A DNA stretch of 64,000 bases from Harmonia axyridis (GCF_914767665.1 NC_059502.1:57518031-57582030); one strand, 5' to 3'; shown: positions 21,061 through 32,168, numbered from the stretch's first letter. The notes: generated from the letters alone by a model not told the origin. Numbers and translations: made by a program.

Positions 21061-22547
21061 ATAGACCTTGGTATCAGAGTATATATAAAGAATCCATTGT
21101 TTATACTATGGTAATAGTATTCTGTTTGTAGGCAATAAGGGAGAAAACAAAGGTAAATGAGTAAATATTGATACTGTTATTTTTTCGTAATTTCGAAACC
21201 TTATTTGTGATACTACTGTGAAATTTGTAATACTGGACTATGCCGTGGCTCGGGCCGCCTGTTGAGTATGGCTGGTGTAGATCCTGCTCCTGATTATGAT
21301 TACTTTGTTAGCGAAAATGTTTTTAGATGAAAGAAAATTAGTGTGGGATCATTGTGCAATTTTTTATTGGAATAAATACATTGAAAAGCAAATAATTGGA
21401 AATGTCACTTATGAATAATTATGCATTGAGAAAATTTAAAGGGATTCTATAAATTATAAGTGGAAGTAAAACAATAATAAACTTGTAAACAAGTTGATTC
21501 ATCAAGTACAGATTAGAGATTATGATTATGTATTTATGTACCAAATTGTTGAAGAGTTACACCTACACAAACTAGTGGGCGGTTTTTATTTGGGGTGAAA
21601 GAAAAAAAATGTGTTTTCAGTTTTAAGAATGAATGATACCACGCAACCTTTTTTTGGCCTTTGAATAGCATAGGTTTCTACAAATCATGATTTTCACATG
21701 ATTCTGGAGAGTTTTTGCAACTCATTCTGCAATATATTCCAGTTGTTTCAGTTGAGTTTTCTTGGTAAGAAGTGTTATTAGATTTATCGACGGAGTACTA
21801 GAATTTGATCCCACTATTCATGAATGTTTTTTTCTGCTGGTTGATGGTTTGCCTTTTCAAATACCTCATTATGAACTGAATGAATTTCTCATTAACTTCT
21901 TCCACAGAGTACAATTGGGTGTTTGATATCGCTGTGCAATAACTCTATAAACTGGCTCCGACGCATTTATAAAAGCAAGCATTCTGAAGGGAATCCCATT
22001 TGAAATTCCCGCGAAATAATTTCAGTACCGCTGATGTTTGTGAAACAAGTTCTTAGCAGGCGTGTTGGGCATCTGCCATCTAGAGAACTAGTTTATCTAT
22101 GCCTCAGAACATTAATAATATCTATATTCTAAGTTGCAGACGCAGAGGAAATTCCTTTCCTCCCAAGAGATAGTATGATCTAGACTTCTTTCTTTCCCCA
22201 CCCCTCAGACGGTGTCGCAATTCCCTCGAATCCTCTACAGGGGTAATTTTCTTTCCTAACATGAGACTGAAAGTTCTGGTCTTCCCTGATTACGGCAGGA
22301 TCCTTCCTTAGTGTTTTTCTATAAATGAATAGGAAAAGATACAACAGTTCACTATATTTTTTCCTGTTCGTCACAAATGAAAGAATCTATCTCATCTAAG
22401 AATGAAAGAAAGGAAAGTATTGGAAGTTATACAAAATGTAGAAATTTTCTTTGAACTGTATTTTTGACACTTCAATACATTATTTTACACAGAATTGTTA
22501 ACTATAATAATAATATAAACAAGGGATTACTGCTTTTGAGATGTTAT
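21061..22547. other. No gene seen
   Basis: Holds the likely 5' leader of the LINE on its left side and otherwise AT-rich sequence. The few open frames, such as 22180-22374 on the minus strand, show no domain and lack coding character. Confidence 0.5.
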
Positions 22548-23372
22548 TCAAATAACTCTTCTAATATAAAACGTAATGAGTGAATGAGTTATGTTAAAGC
22601 CTGCTAGTATACTTAAAACCCACATAAATAAAAACACGGGTATGGGGGATAAAATTAAATGAGTTTTCTTGAGAAGATACAAAGAACTGTATCCTAAAAA
22701 GGTAATGTACATATAATATAATACAGCAACTAGCCAAAAGGTGTTACCTAAAAATCTAGAAATGAACCATTCGTGACTTATTAAACCATTGTAAAAAAAT
22801 AGTTGAAAAAAATGAAGAAGAACTAAAGGAGGGAAGAAAGCATTTAAATGAACATCAAATGAATACCCCCATTCCACATCTTCCCCATGTGCATCAACTC
22901 TGAAATATTTATTCAATATAAACCAGAAAAGTGTGGCAATGATGATACCTAAGCCTACACAATCAAAAAATATAACGTATAACAAAAAATGAATAAACTG
23001 TAACACACTTAATCTTAGGATTACAGCGAAACCTATCGATGTTATGCATAAACATGCAGCAAAAAGAACTAAAAATGCTGGATCATCTCTTGCAAATTGT
23101 GATTTTGTCTGTTTCCTATAATGGAAATTCTTATAAACCTTTTGTGGTGCTATGAACAGATAAACCATTTGCCATAAAGCAAATTCAAAGTCCATTTGAT
23201 TGAATTTAAATATTTTACGTAAATATTTATATCTTTTTGCGGCAGCAGTCACATTATCTCTCTGTGTAGCTGGTAAAGGTATTGGAGAACTTCTCGTAAC
23301 AAAATTTAAGCCTGAAGCTATACTGCTGGTAGGTGAAGGAGACTTATTTTTATATTCACGGTTGTAATCCAT
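22548..23372 (-). CDS. unc-50: UNC-50 family protein
   Basis: A complete 274-residue reading of the UNC-50/GMH1 family, a multi-pass inner-nuclear/Golgi membrane protein. In C. elegans unc-50 is needed to traffic assembled nicotinic acetylcholine receptors to the surface. Recognisable stretches: KRYKYLRKIFKFNQMDFEFA, MVYLFIAPQKVYKNFHYRKQ, DDPAFLVLFAACLC, and VEWGYSFDVHLNAFFPPLVL. About five membrane segments (near residues 98-120, 121-153, 175-194, 209-232, 239-262) follow a polar N-terminus. Length is close to known homologues (human about 259). The whole coding region is one exon. It is the only complete host gene I am sure of here. Confidence 0.93.
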   Translation of the reverse strand: MDYNREYKNKSPSPTSSIASGLNFVTRSSPIPLPATQRDNVTAAAKRYKYLRKIFKFNQMDFEFALWQMVYLFIAPQKVYKNFHYRKQTKSQFARDDPAFLVLFAACLCITSIGFAVILRLSVLQFIHFLLYVIFFDCVGLGIIIATLFWFILNKYFRVDAHGEDVEWGYSFDVHLNAFFPPLVLLHFFQLFFYNGLISHEWFISRFLGNTFWLVAVLYYMYITFLGYSSLYLLKKTHLILSPIPVFLFMWVLSILAGFNITHSLITFYIRRVI

Positions 23373-23534
23373 TTACGCTACAAACTAAAATAGTTCAATG
23401 ATGACAAACATATCCTTAATGAGTTTTAAGTTACCTGAATTGCGTACGATAAAAGATATTGTTGATTTCAAGAATATTTGTTAACGCTATTGAATATGGT
23501 TGTTGGCCTTTTGCATATTTATCAATTCATAACA
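23373..23534. promoter_or_regulatory. Possible bidirectional promoter
   Basis: The 160 bp between the unc-50 start and a divergent ATG on the plus strand. No TATA box was convincing. It is inferred from the head-to-head layout only. Confidence 0.3.
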
Positions 23535-23540
23535 ATGGAG
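23535..23540 (+). CDS. Possible two-codon first coding exon of a divergent gene
   Basis: AACAATGGAG followed at once by a consensus 5' splice donor (GTGAGT at 23541). The start context is good and the position, 160 bp upstream of unc-50, is typical of a head-to-head gene pair. The next exon was not found; foldback and relic sequence follows. It could be chance. Confidence 0.25.
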
Positions 23541-24013
23541 GTGAGTACAACTATCAGTTATTATTATAAAATAAATACCCAAAATTGCAATAACCTATTT
23601 AAGTATAAAAACAGAGAACCATAGATGAATACAAACATAGAACCCCTTATCTATCTATGCAGACTGCAGAGGCCAGAGAACAAACCTGACTCCTGAGTGA
23701 CGTACACTTAGAGTATAGGCATCTGAAAATAAGAATGCAGCGCCTGGTGGGCAGACTTAGAACTATAAATATTGACATTGTCCGAATTGATCATTCCACG
23801 TTACCTTCAATTATTACAGTCCCAATAAAGTATTATAAATCCTAATGTATTGAATATATTTAGGAATACTACAGAAAGTCACATGTCCATTTTTTATTTA
23901 TTTATTAAGAGATAACTCAATTTACATAAGATGTTTCTGAAAATAAATGAAATAAATTTATTTAACTATGCTACTTAAAACTAATCATATTGAAACCTAT
24001 TTATCCAATTATA
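23541..24013. other. No gene seen
   Basis: AT-rich sequence between the unc-50 promoter side and the foldback at 24014. Nothing was recognised. Confidence 0.5.
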
Positions 24014-25673
24014 CAGGGTGTCCCATAAGTGGCACGTCACAGTGACACCGGAGGTAGGTCAGCTAAAGAGGGACCTAACCAGCCTAACATGACCCCAGGA
24101 AAAGTAGCATGGTTTTCGAGTTATTACCAAATTACGTTTTTTAGTGAATTTTCCCCTTTTTTAACATTGTCAGGGTCAGAATTCTGCTGGAAAGCTCTTT
24201 TTTTTGTTGTAATGGAATCTTAAATAGTTATTTAAGATGACATGAGTATAATTCTGTCAAAAAGTTATGTGGATTTCCGTAAATTAATGGATAAATCTTG
24301 ATTTCAATTGCTAGCAAAACGAGAACTTCGACTTTGGACACCTGCTGTGAAAAAAATCCTTGAAACAAAACGAGCAAGTAACATCAAAAAATTGGGCATT
24401 TTAGACAGATTTAGAAATGGTACAATACACGAATCTTATGCCCATAAAACTAGGTATTTTCATCAATTTGTCGATGCCCTACTTAACTAAGTTGAACCTA
24501 GGAACCCCGCTATCAGGTAATTTTGCCGCTTGCTATGACATTACATTTGATACCGGGCTTTGTTATTATTTGTTAAAGTCACAATAGGGAAAAAGATGGA
24601 TTAGGGGAAGCGAAAAAGGAATATTATTGAAAAAAAAGGTAAATTAATTAAAAACAGACTTAACTTTCGATTATTTATTTAATTCTCAAATCTAACTTAC
24701 AGTAAATGTTCAAACTGTTTCCCTCGGACTCTAATGCATAAATGACACCGTTTTATAAAATTACGATTCAATTTTCTTAAACTAATTTCCGATATTGTCC
24801 GGGCTGCGTCGAATACGCGTTCCAATTACCAATAAGAAGCGAGGAAGAATTGCGTGAACGCGTATTCGACGCAGCCCGGACCATATCGGAAATTAGTTTA
24901 AAAAATTGAATCGTAATTTTATAAAACGGTGTCATTTATGCATTAGAGTCCGAGGGAAACAGTTTGAACATTTACTGTAAGTTAGATTTAAGAATTAAAT
25001 AAATAATCGAAAGTTAAGTCTGTTTTTAATTAATTCACCGTTTTTTTCAATAATATTCCTTTTTCGCTTCCCCTAATCCATCTTTTTCCCTATTGTGACT
25101 TTAACAAATAATAACAAAGCCCGGTATCAAATGTAATGTCATAGCAAGCGGCAAATTACCTGATAGCGGGGTTCCTAGTTTCAACTTAGTTAAGTAGGGC
25201 ATCGGTAAAATGATGAAAATACCTAGTTTTATGCGCATAAGATTCGTGTATTGTACCATTTCTAAATCTGTCTAAAATGCCCAATTTTTTGATGTTACTT
25301 GCTCGTTTTGTTTCAAGGATTTTTTTTCACAGCAGGTGTCCAAAGTCGAAGTTCTCGTTTTGCTAGCAATTGAAATCAAGATTTATCCATTAATTTACGG
25401 AAATCCACATAACTTTTTGACAGAATTATACTCATGTCATCTTAAATAACTATTTAAGATTCCATTACAATAAAAAAAATAAGCTTCGAGAGCTTTCCAG
25501 CAGAATTCTGACCCTGACAATGTTAAAAAAGGGGAAAATCCACTAAAAAACGTAATTTGGTAATAACTCGAAAACCATGCAACTTTTACTGGGGTCATGT
25601 TAGGCTGGTTAGGTCCCTCTTTAGCTGACCTACCTCCGGTGTCACTGTGACGTGCCACTTATGGGACACCCTG
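24014..25673. mobile_element. Large foldback element with CAGGGTG ends and transposase C-terminus in its arms
   Basis: A 1,660-bp palindromic element. Left end CAGGGTGTCCCATAAGTGGC, right end its mirror, flanked by TA on both sides (24012-24013 and 25674-25675). Arms 24014-24822 and 24856-25673 are nearly identical; the loop is 33 bp. Read outward from the loop, each arm encodes EELRERVFDAART (complete on the right side) and FIKRCHLCIRVRGKQFEHLL. That closely resembles the end of insect Tc1/mariner-type transposases of the DUF4817-associated group, whose C-termini carry RRC-LC-x-GxxFEHLL. No catalytic core is present, so it is non-autonomous. Confidence 0.85.
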
Positions 25674-25984
25674 TATTAAGGCTGGACTAATGAAAATTCA
25701 ATTGCAAATATTTCATAAAATGTGATAGAGAATTATCATCAGTATGCCCTGCAAAAAAAAATATAGAATTTCATAGTACAAGTCCAAATATTTCCAAGGA
25801 ATTTTCCCAATATTGTGTAAAGATACCTTAGTTTTGAAGATTTCAAAATGAAAATTCAGTATGAGTTGTTGATTGTCTATTATAAATAATTTTTTTGAGA
25901 TATCAATTTATGAACAACTAGTCCATTTGCTGCATACTAATTGGAAAATACTGTATTTCATTATTTTCAAATAATCTAATTCTT
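25674..25984. other. No gene seen
   Basis: AT-rich flank between the foldback and the DDE relic. Nothing was recognised. Confidence 0.45.
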
Positions 25985-26500
25985 CACGAGAGACCACTGC
26001 AATTTACATCCTAAAATTTTGAATATCTAAATACGCTGATTGACTCTTTCAATATGTACTTGAGCAGCTGCTATTTTAGCATTTAACAATGCTGCCTCGG
26101 TACTCAACTGTTTTTTATTTTTTAAAAAGAGTGGCCTGATCAACTCTTTTTTAAACTGATGACATCATAATAGCATCCTTTCTAACTCCATAATCAGGTC
26201 ACATTTGTTGAAAAATAGTTTTGTCAGATACTCTTCTGCCTTATGGTTTACTAATAAAAGTAATTAAACCTCCAGGGGAAACACCCGTCATAAATTTAAC
26301 TGTGTTATTTGATTAATACTGATAGTAAAATCTAATTCTGCAGCAAAGGCATTTTGGTTTCTGTATAAAAATTTCCGTACAATCTAGGACAATTCTAATA
26401 TTTTGAAAACATTCAAAACATTATTGATATTTGAACTTTTTGTTTCCCAGGGAGAACACTGAGGAACTGAACAATAGCGATTCGAAGGACTCATAACCAT
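25985..26500 (-). pseudogene. DDE_Tnp_4-type transposase relic, possibly with THAP-like start
   Basis: Read leftward, in several frames: from the ATG at 26500, SNRYCSVPQCSPWETK (like the start of a THAP zinc-binding domain); then IVLDCTEIFIQKP, TVKFMTGVSPGGLITFIS and GRRVSDKTIF; then LNAKIAAAQVHIERVNQRI. These match the order of conserved blocks in DDE_Tnp_4 (PIF/Harbinger-related) transposases that are often fused to THAP domains. Most of the DNA-binding part is missing and stops are frequent. Confidence 0.65.
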
Positions 26501-26965
26501 TGAAATGATTTAAAAATATAAATATTTGTAGAATATCACACAAACACAAAGCAGAATACAAGAACTATGTCAAGATTTTCAGTAACTCTGATTGTTACCA
26601 GGAGGCGTAGCGCTTATATTGATTTGCCTATAGAATAAACAGGAGGGAGCATAACTTAGAACATAGAATACCAGGAAGTAGCATAAGACCTTCGTTAAAA
26701 CTGGTGAACGGAAATCCGCCATGAGCTACCTTCCATGATTGAATTTTCATTCAACTTTAGCATTTCGTGCTGTCAAAGTTAACCAACAAAACCCATTGGA
26801 GTATCATAAGGTAAGACAAGGGTTTTTGTTATTACATTTTTCAGGTTTATTATCTCTTCATTCTCATCATATTACTAACTAGTTGCGTTATTCTGTAAAT
26901 GAATATTGATAATAGGAAAAATAATTATCAATTATTCAGGTCATTCAGATTGAATATCTGAGAAA

Positions 26966-27715
26966 TTATCGTAAGTAATTGTACAAGTGCATCAAAATTA
27001 CCGATAATTTTGCATGACAGCGTGTTGTCATAAAAACTGCATGAGTTCATTTCCATTTTTGGAGAAAGAGCCCGACACCGAAGGTGGAGGGCTCTTTCTC
27101 CAAAAATGAAAATGACCGAATGCAGTTTTTCGAAGAAAACACGCTGGAATGCGAAATTATCCGGTCATTTTGATGCACGAGTGTAATTCGGGGGAATATT
27201 TCCCGAATAAACTGTTACATCACTTGTCAAACTGATGTAGTATGGAATTGCCATAGATTCGAACTGTGTAAGATGCATAGAAACTATGCATCTATGAACA
27301 GCACAATTATTGCAGTGCAGTTTCGCTTCCTACAATGCAATTATCGTAAGTAATTGCACAAGTGCATTAAAATTACCGATAATTTTGCATGACAGCGTGT
27401 TGTCATAAAAACTGCATGAGTTCATTTTCATTTTTGGAGAAAGAGCCCGACACCGAAGGTGGTGGGCTCTTTCTCCAAAAATGAAAATGACCGAATGCAG
27501 TTTTTCAAAGAAAACACGCTGGAATGCAAAATTATCCGGTCATTTTGATGCACGAGTGTAATTCGGGGGAATATTTCCCGAATAAACCATTACATCACTT
27601 GTCAAACTGATGTAGAATGGAATTGCCATAGATTCGAAGTGTGTAAGATGCATAGAAACTATGCATCTATGAACAGAACAATTATCGCAGTGCAGTTTCG
27701 CTTCCTACAGTGCAA
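26966..27715. repeat. Two tandem copies of a 375-bp unit, each containing a foldback
   Basis: Units 26966-27340 and 27341-27715 are nearly identical. In each, a stretch from GTGCATCAAAATTACCGATA to GGAGAAAGAGCCCGACACC is followed by its inverted, diverged copy, forming arms of about 95 bp around a short CGAAGGT centre. The rest holds GATGCATAGAAACTATGCATC, another small palindrome. No ORF. Confidence 0.85.
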
Positions 27716-27720
27716 TTATC

Positions 27721-27904
27721 GCTGTAATTTTCGATAATTGTTCTCCACATACATAGAATTTTTGACAGGAGGGAAATATTCGCTGTAATTTTCGATAATT
27801 TGTTCTCCAGATACATAGAATTTTTGACAGGAGGGAAATATTCGCTGTAATTTTCGATAATTGTTCTCCATATACATAGAATTTTTGACAGGAGGGAAAT
27901 ATTC
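27721..27904. repeat. Three tandem copies of a 61-62-bp unit
   Basis: Unit GCTGTAATTTTCGATAATTG, then TTCTCC, ATACATAGAATTTTTGACAG and GAGGGAAATATT, repeated at 27721, 27782 and 27844 with few differences. It follows directly on the 375-bp tandem array. The minus-strand open frames over it are translations of the repeat. Confidence 0.85.
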
Positions 27905-28493
27905 AGGATCATCTTCTCTACTTAAAGCGGGCTTCATGTCCTTGATATGGAAATTCCAAAGGTCTCCACCAAACAAATCAACGAGATATCACCTTGTTCA
28001 CAATACAGGGGGTTTTATGAATAAAATAGAGGAAAACAATTTCTTAAAATTCGCTGCGATAACTATATCGATAACATTCAAAGAAAAAAAGAATATAAAT
28101 GATATGACAGTTTTACTGTATCGGGTACACATGCACGAAGAGACGCATTGGCGTACTCCCAGATTTTCATCAACTGTCTTGTTCAGTTGAATAATTTTAA
28201 TTTGAAATGTAGCATGCTACAACTTCATTATTTTAAATAATAGCTTAGTTCTTAGTTAAAAGTTGGCCAACTTTCTAGTCATAGTGTTAGTTCTAAGTCC
28301 TTAGGTAAAATGCATAAACGCCCTCATTGATTTGTCAGCGTTCAATTCCTAGTTCTTAGTTTTCTTAGTCCTTAGGAATGGTGCATAAACCAACCATGAT
28401 TTGTGTTTAGTATAACAGGGAGGTGTTCTTCCCCCTCCTTTATATAACTTATATTCTCTTCTCCCACCTAATCTTTTTGCATCTAACATACAA
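27905..28493. other. No gene identified
   Basis: An open minus-strand frame of about 25 codons (FGGDLWNFHIKDMKPALSRE) adjoins the 61-bp array at 27905-27976; I could not assign it. Around 28238-28390 the words TTAGTTCTTAGTT and AGTCCTTAGG recur, with AT(G)CATAAAC twice, a weak degenerate repeat. Nothing else. Confidence 0.4.
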
Positions 28494-28690
28494 ACTGTAC
28501 AATATGCGGACGACTTATGTTTATTGATGAGTGGCAGTGATATGTCAGGGATGACAGAATAAATGCCAGCAAACCTGGAGAAAGCTCATAACTGGTTGTC
28601 TGAGAGAAACCTATTGATTGAGAGATAATGCTGATCAAAGCAGAGCATATTCAGCTCTGTCCAATCGATTTAGGTTTGCCTTCGAGCATC
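28494..28690 (+). pseudogene. LINE reverse transcriptase scrap
   Basis: A short remnant carrying the RT active-site motif: TVQYADDLCLLMSG (YADD), then NLEKAHNWLSERNLLI, separated by a stop at about 28560. The style is that of R1/Jockey-like RTs. No flanking RT motif survives. Confidence 0.65.
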
Positions 28691-28733
28691 TGCCATAAAA
28701 AAATAACAGAGTATACAGTGCCAACACTTTATA

Positions 28734-29316
28734 CAGGGTGTTTCCTAAATATGCGGCAAAAATTCAGGGGGTTGTTCCTTGGACTATTCTAAGAATATTT
28801 TGTCCTTTAATGATTTTTGAAAAACCTATTTGTTTCGAAGATATAGGGGAAACAAAATTTCAGATAATAACATTTTATTATGAAAAATTACATGAAAATT
28901 CAACTCAACCTACAAAAACTGTTGAAAATGACCACCTCTAGCCAGCATACAAGCATCCATAATAGTCAAAGATAAAATGTTAATTGCTAATACAACACAA
29001 AACGAATTCAAATGAAAACCGTGTTTAATCTGTATTCCTTTACCATCTGCACTTATCAATTTTTAGTCAAAAAACTGGCCGTTTTTAGTAATTGGAATGT
29101 TGTTTAACAAATTTAAAAATAAATTGTACCTACTTAGTAAACACAGTGCGGTACGCATTTTTATTTAAACTATTATTAATTTTAAAAATATGAAAAATGT
29201 TGTTCGCCCTGTATCTTCGAAACAAAGAGGTTTTTCAAAAATCATCCAAGGACAAAACATGCTTAAAATATTCCAAGGAACAACCCCCTGAATTTTTGCC
29301 GCATGTTTAGGAAACA
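28734..29316. mobile_element. Foldback element with CAGGGTG left end
   Basis: Left end TA then CAGGGTGTTTCC. Arms of about 128 bp (28734-28862 and 29190-29316) match over the segments CGGCAAAAATTCAGGGGGTT and TTTTTGAAAAACCT. The right terminus is damaged (GGAAACATAA where CACCCTGTA is expected). The 330-bp centre is unique. The open frame at 28738-28941 is arm sequence, not a gene. Confidence 0.7.
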
Positions 29317-30336
29317 TAATAAGAATTTGCCGGATGCCCCATTTCGTATTTTCAAGGGTTTAATTATATTCCTTGGAAATACGAAAATCAGTCCTGGGAT
29401 TGGATCTCCAAGATACCTGTTGTCCCAGGACCCAGGATCAAGACTGAAATTCACACTACCGAGATTGGGTACATAGTCTCTCAGGCTGAACCCATATTCA
29501 GACTCTCTCAATCAGGGGCAATACTGGCTGAAGATTGATCTGTTTCAGAAGAAGAAGAAGATATCCTCGAAATCAGAAATTCCTAACCCACAGAATTTGG
29601 GGTACTTCGTTTTTTCATTTTCACTGGTTTCATCGAAATGTTTGGGCAACTACCGGCGAGTATCGGGAAGTAAGTCTATTCTATATATGTTCATATTTAT
29701 ATAGGCAACAGCTTTTCATTTAGGATACATTAGTGTAGTCTGAATTTAATCGTCCCCAGCATTGATTTCGGAACAAATAAATAATCAATAAATCAATGAC
29801 TTTAGTAATTCATAGCCACCATTTATTGTTATGGGAGATATATTATATATATATTATAAAAACGTATAGGGGCAGTATCCTTAGGTAGTTTTTTATCAAA
29901 ACATAATGAAATAATATTTTCCAATGAAGTGGGTACATCAATTTTATTACAATCAAAATAGAACATTTTTCACATTGTTCATGGATGAGCGCATTACATG
30001 AAAATCAGTACATTAATACATGTTTTTTTTTTCTTCTTTGATAACTATTAACTAAGATTAGTTCACACGAAAAGGGCTCTGTTTTCGTGAGAACTGAACA
30101 TATAATTAATTGTTCTTTACAAAAATAAAAAGGATTTTCTATATTTCAACATCATCACATAATTCTAATTCAACGGATAGACTTATATTCTCAGACTACA
30201 CGTAGGAATTTATTTAATATTGACAAGACACAAACATTATGTTCAGTATTCCATCTATTTGATACAAGTTTCTCAGTTATGCCATTCTTCTATAGTGAAA
30301 ATCAATCATGAAAATTGTTGAAATCTATTAGTCTAA
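29317..30336. other. No gene identified
   Basis: 29330-29723 has open frames on both strands but no domain I recognise. A GAAGTAAGT donor-like site occurs near 29668, so an exon cannot be excluded. An (AT)n patch lies at about 29840-29858. Confidence 0.4.
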
Positions 30337-30883
30337 GATCCCGATATAGAACGACCTTCACCGAGATGCTTATTTGATAAAACGTATTTTATATTTAATT
30401 TAACATGTCAATGAATATATCACATATGGGTTGCCTAACAAATTTTAGTCCAGAGTAGGTTTAATTAATAATTAAAAAAAAAATTTTTTTCGAACATTTC
30501 ACCGGTTTGCTTATTAGATAAATTCTATACCAATCGAAAGTATGAAGCCCATAGAATGTGCAAACGTTAGGTTGCCTATTTTTTTCCGGTCACAACTCTC
30601 GGTTGCCAGGTATAAACAGGTCAATCTATACTAGCATTTTGCAACGGTCTGACTATTTAATCAAAATCAATATGATTAAAGATTATTTTATTATGAACAC
30701 GGTGGTATAGGGTTGCCTGCGAAAAATCAGTCCAGAATCCCGGTTGTCGAATTTTAAAAAGTTAAATATTGCTGCGAGTGAGGACATAGCATAGCAGCTG
30801 TTTGAAGTCCGTCCAGTGAAAGAAAGAGAGTGCGCATGCTATTTGTTCTTGGAAATGAAAAGGATAGCGATAGAGTCGTATAC
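30337..30883 (+). repeat. Left terminal inverted repeat
   Basis: Pairs with 32137-32682. Internal landmarks: GGTTGCCTAACAAATTTTAG, GGTTGCCTATTTTTTTCCGG and GGTTGCCTGCGAAAAATCAG, a GGTTGCCT word repeated three times (plus GGTTGCCAGG) within the arm. These could be transposase-binding repeats. Confidence 0.85.
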
Positions 30884-31386
30884 AGTGTGACCAGATTTAG
30901 TAGAAATCTACTTTTTTAGTAGATTTTTCGCATTTTCATGGAGTTTTTAGTAGGAAGAAATCCTTTGGTAGATTTTAGTAGATTTTGGTAGAAACAGATT
31001 TCTAAATAAAAATATAGCATTATTATAACATGCTAAAGAAGGACTTAAAGAGATTGTTGTCGTTTTCAACCAACAAAAAATATGCTCGATTCGATGGATA
31101 GTGAAAGTTTATGTATGGATGTTAAAGACGATGATTTGACTGCAGATTGATACTGATTTTTCAATAATTTTTTTATGTTCAACTGTAGTAATTCATTGCT
31201 TTATTTAATGTTATTTTTATCTGACAGATTTTAGTTTTTATTTCTATTTATATCCTTTTGTTTATTTAAATATATAAATTTGTTTGTTTATATTTGCTAT
31301 TTTGATCCTATTTGTTTCTGTTCGGTTTTTTTTCTCCTTTTTTTTTGGCGTTCAAATTTTGAAATAAAATCTTGTTTTATTTTCGC

Positions 31387-31758
31387 ATGAGATATCGCAT
31401 TTTTATGAAAAATTATTCTGCCAAAGAAGACAGTGAGCACTTCTTAGAAAAAATAAAAGGCTTCGACTCCAACTCCATACCACCATGCTGGATATCATTA
31501 ATTCAAAAAATTTCACGAACTATTTTTGTAAATTGCATGTGGCTTAATGCAACGGATCCAATATGCGTGAAACTTCAGCCTGAGAACTGCGGTTGGTTCT
31601 TAGGTGAATATTTTAAACCAGTAGGATTCATTGGGGTTCATACACCTTTGAAGATAGAAGACATTGTCGAAAAAACTGAAACAGAGAGTGATGATGACGA
31701 AGAAGATTCAGAAGTTGGAGATCATAGTTATATGTCCGATGACTCGGAACCTGAATAA
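31387..31758 (+). CDS. Unidentified protein with acidic tail inside the long-TIR element
   Basis: I take the ATG at 31387; the frame is open a little further upstream (31372). The product is about 123 residues. Its middle has FDSNSIPPCWISLIQKISRT, then FVNCMWLNA and PENCGWFL. This weakly recalls the PP-x(n)-R-x(n)-W-x(n)-GW pattern at the C-terminus of some transposon-encoded proteins, but I cannot name a family. The tail is strongly acidic (TETESDDDEEDSEVGD). It may be the last exon of a larger protein. A mini-ORF (MLDSMDSESLCMDVK and on, 31082-31150) lies upstream. Confidence 0.5.
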   Translation: MRYRIFMKNYSAKEDSEHFLEKIKGFDSNSIPPCWISLIQKISRTIFVNCMWLNATDPICVKLQPENCGWFLGEYFKPVGFIGVHTPLKIEDIVEKTETESDDDEEDSEVGDHSYMSDDSEPE

Positions 31759-31914
31759 TTTCAAAAAATTCTTGTATTTATAATTTTTCATGAAAAACAG
31801 AAGTATTTTTTTAATTGTTGTTTTTCATTTTGTCGTCTAATAACAAAGATGAAATTTGCAAGATTAGTATTATATATGTATTACTATAACCTTCTTTTTT
31901 AGTAAAGATTCTTC

Positions 31915-32168
31915 AGTGTCACATAAAAAATATACACACATAAATAATTAATTGACTATTCCTCTATTTCAAAAATTATCTACTCCAAAATGATGCACGC
32001 ATACACGAGTCTATCGCTATCCTTTTCATTTAGTGTCACATAAAAAATATACACACATAAATAATTAATTGATTAAAAAAAAATTAAATAACTATTCATC
32101 TATTTTGATAATTATCTGCTCCAAAATAATGCACGCATATACGAGTCTACCGCTATCCTTTTCATTTC
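31915..32168 (+). repeat. Direct repeat bridging the element centre and its right TIR
   Basis: Two copies (31915-32031, 32032-32168) of a unit starting AGTGTCACATAAAAAATATA and ending CGCTATCCTTTTCATTT. The end of each copy equals the inner edge of the right terminal repeat, so the inner TIR edge has been duplicated. Confidence 0.75.

Noticed and set aside
24029..24223. Open frame starting MARHSDTGGRSAKEG, also present at 25437-25658 on the other strand
   Set aside because: It is the outer arm of the foldback element read from each side; the product contains the terminal inverted repeat and has no domain.
26966..27904. CRISPR-like array
   Set aside because: Units are direct head-to-tail copies without unique spacers, in a eukaryotic context.
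27682..27976. Repetitive minus-strand proteins with ISLLSKILC or EYFPPVKNSMY
   Set aside because: Translation of the 61-bp tandem repeat in two frames.
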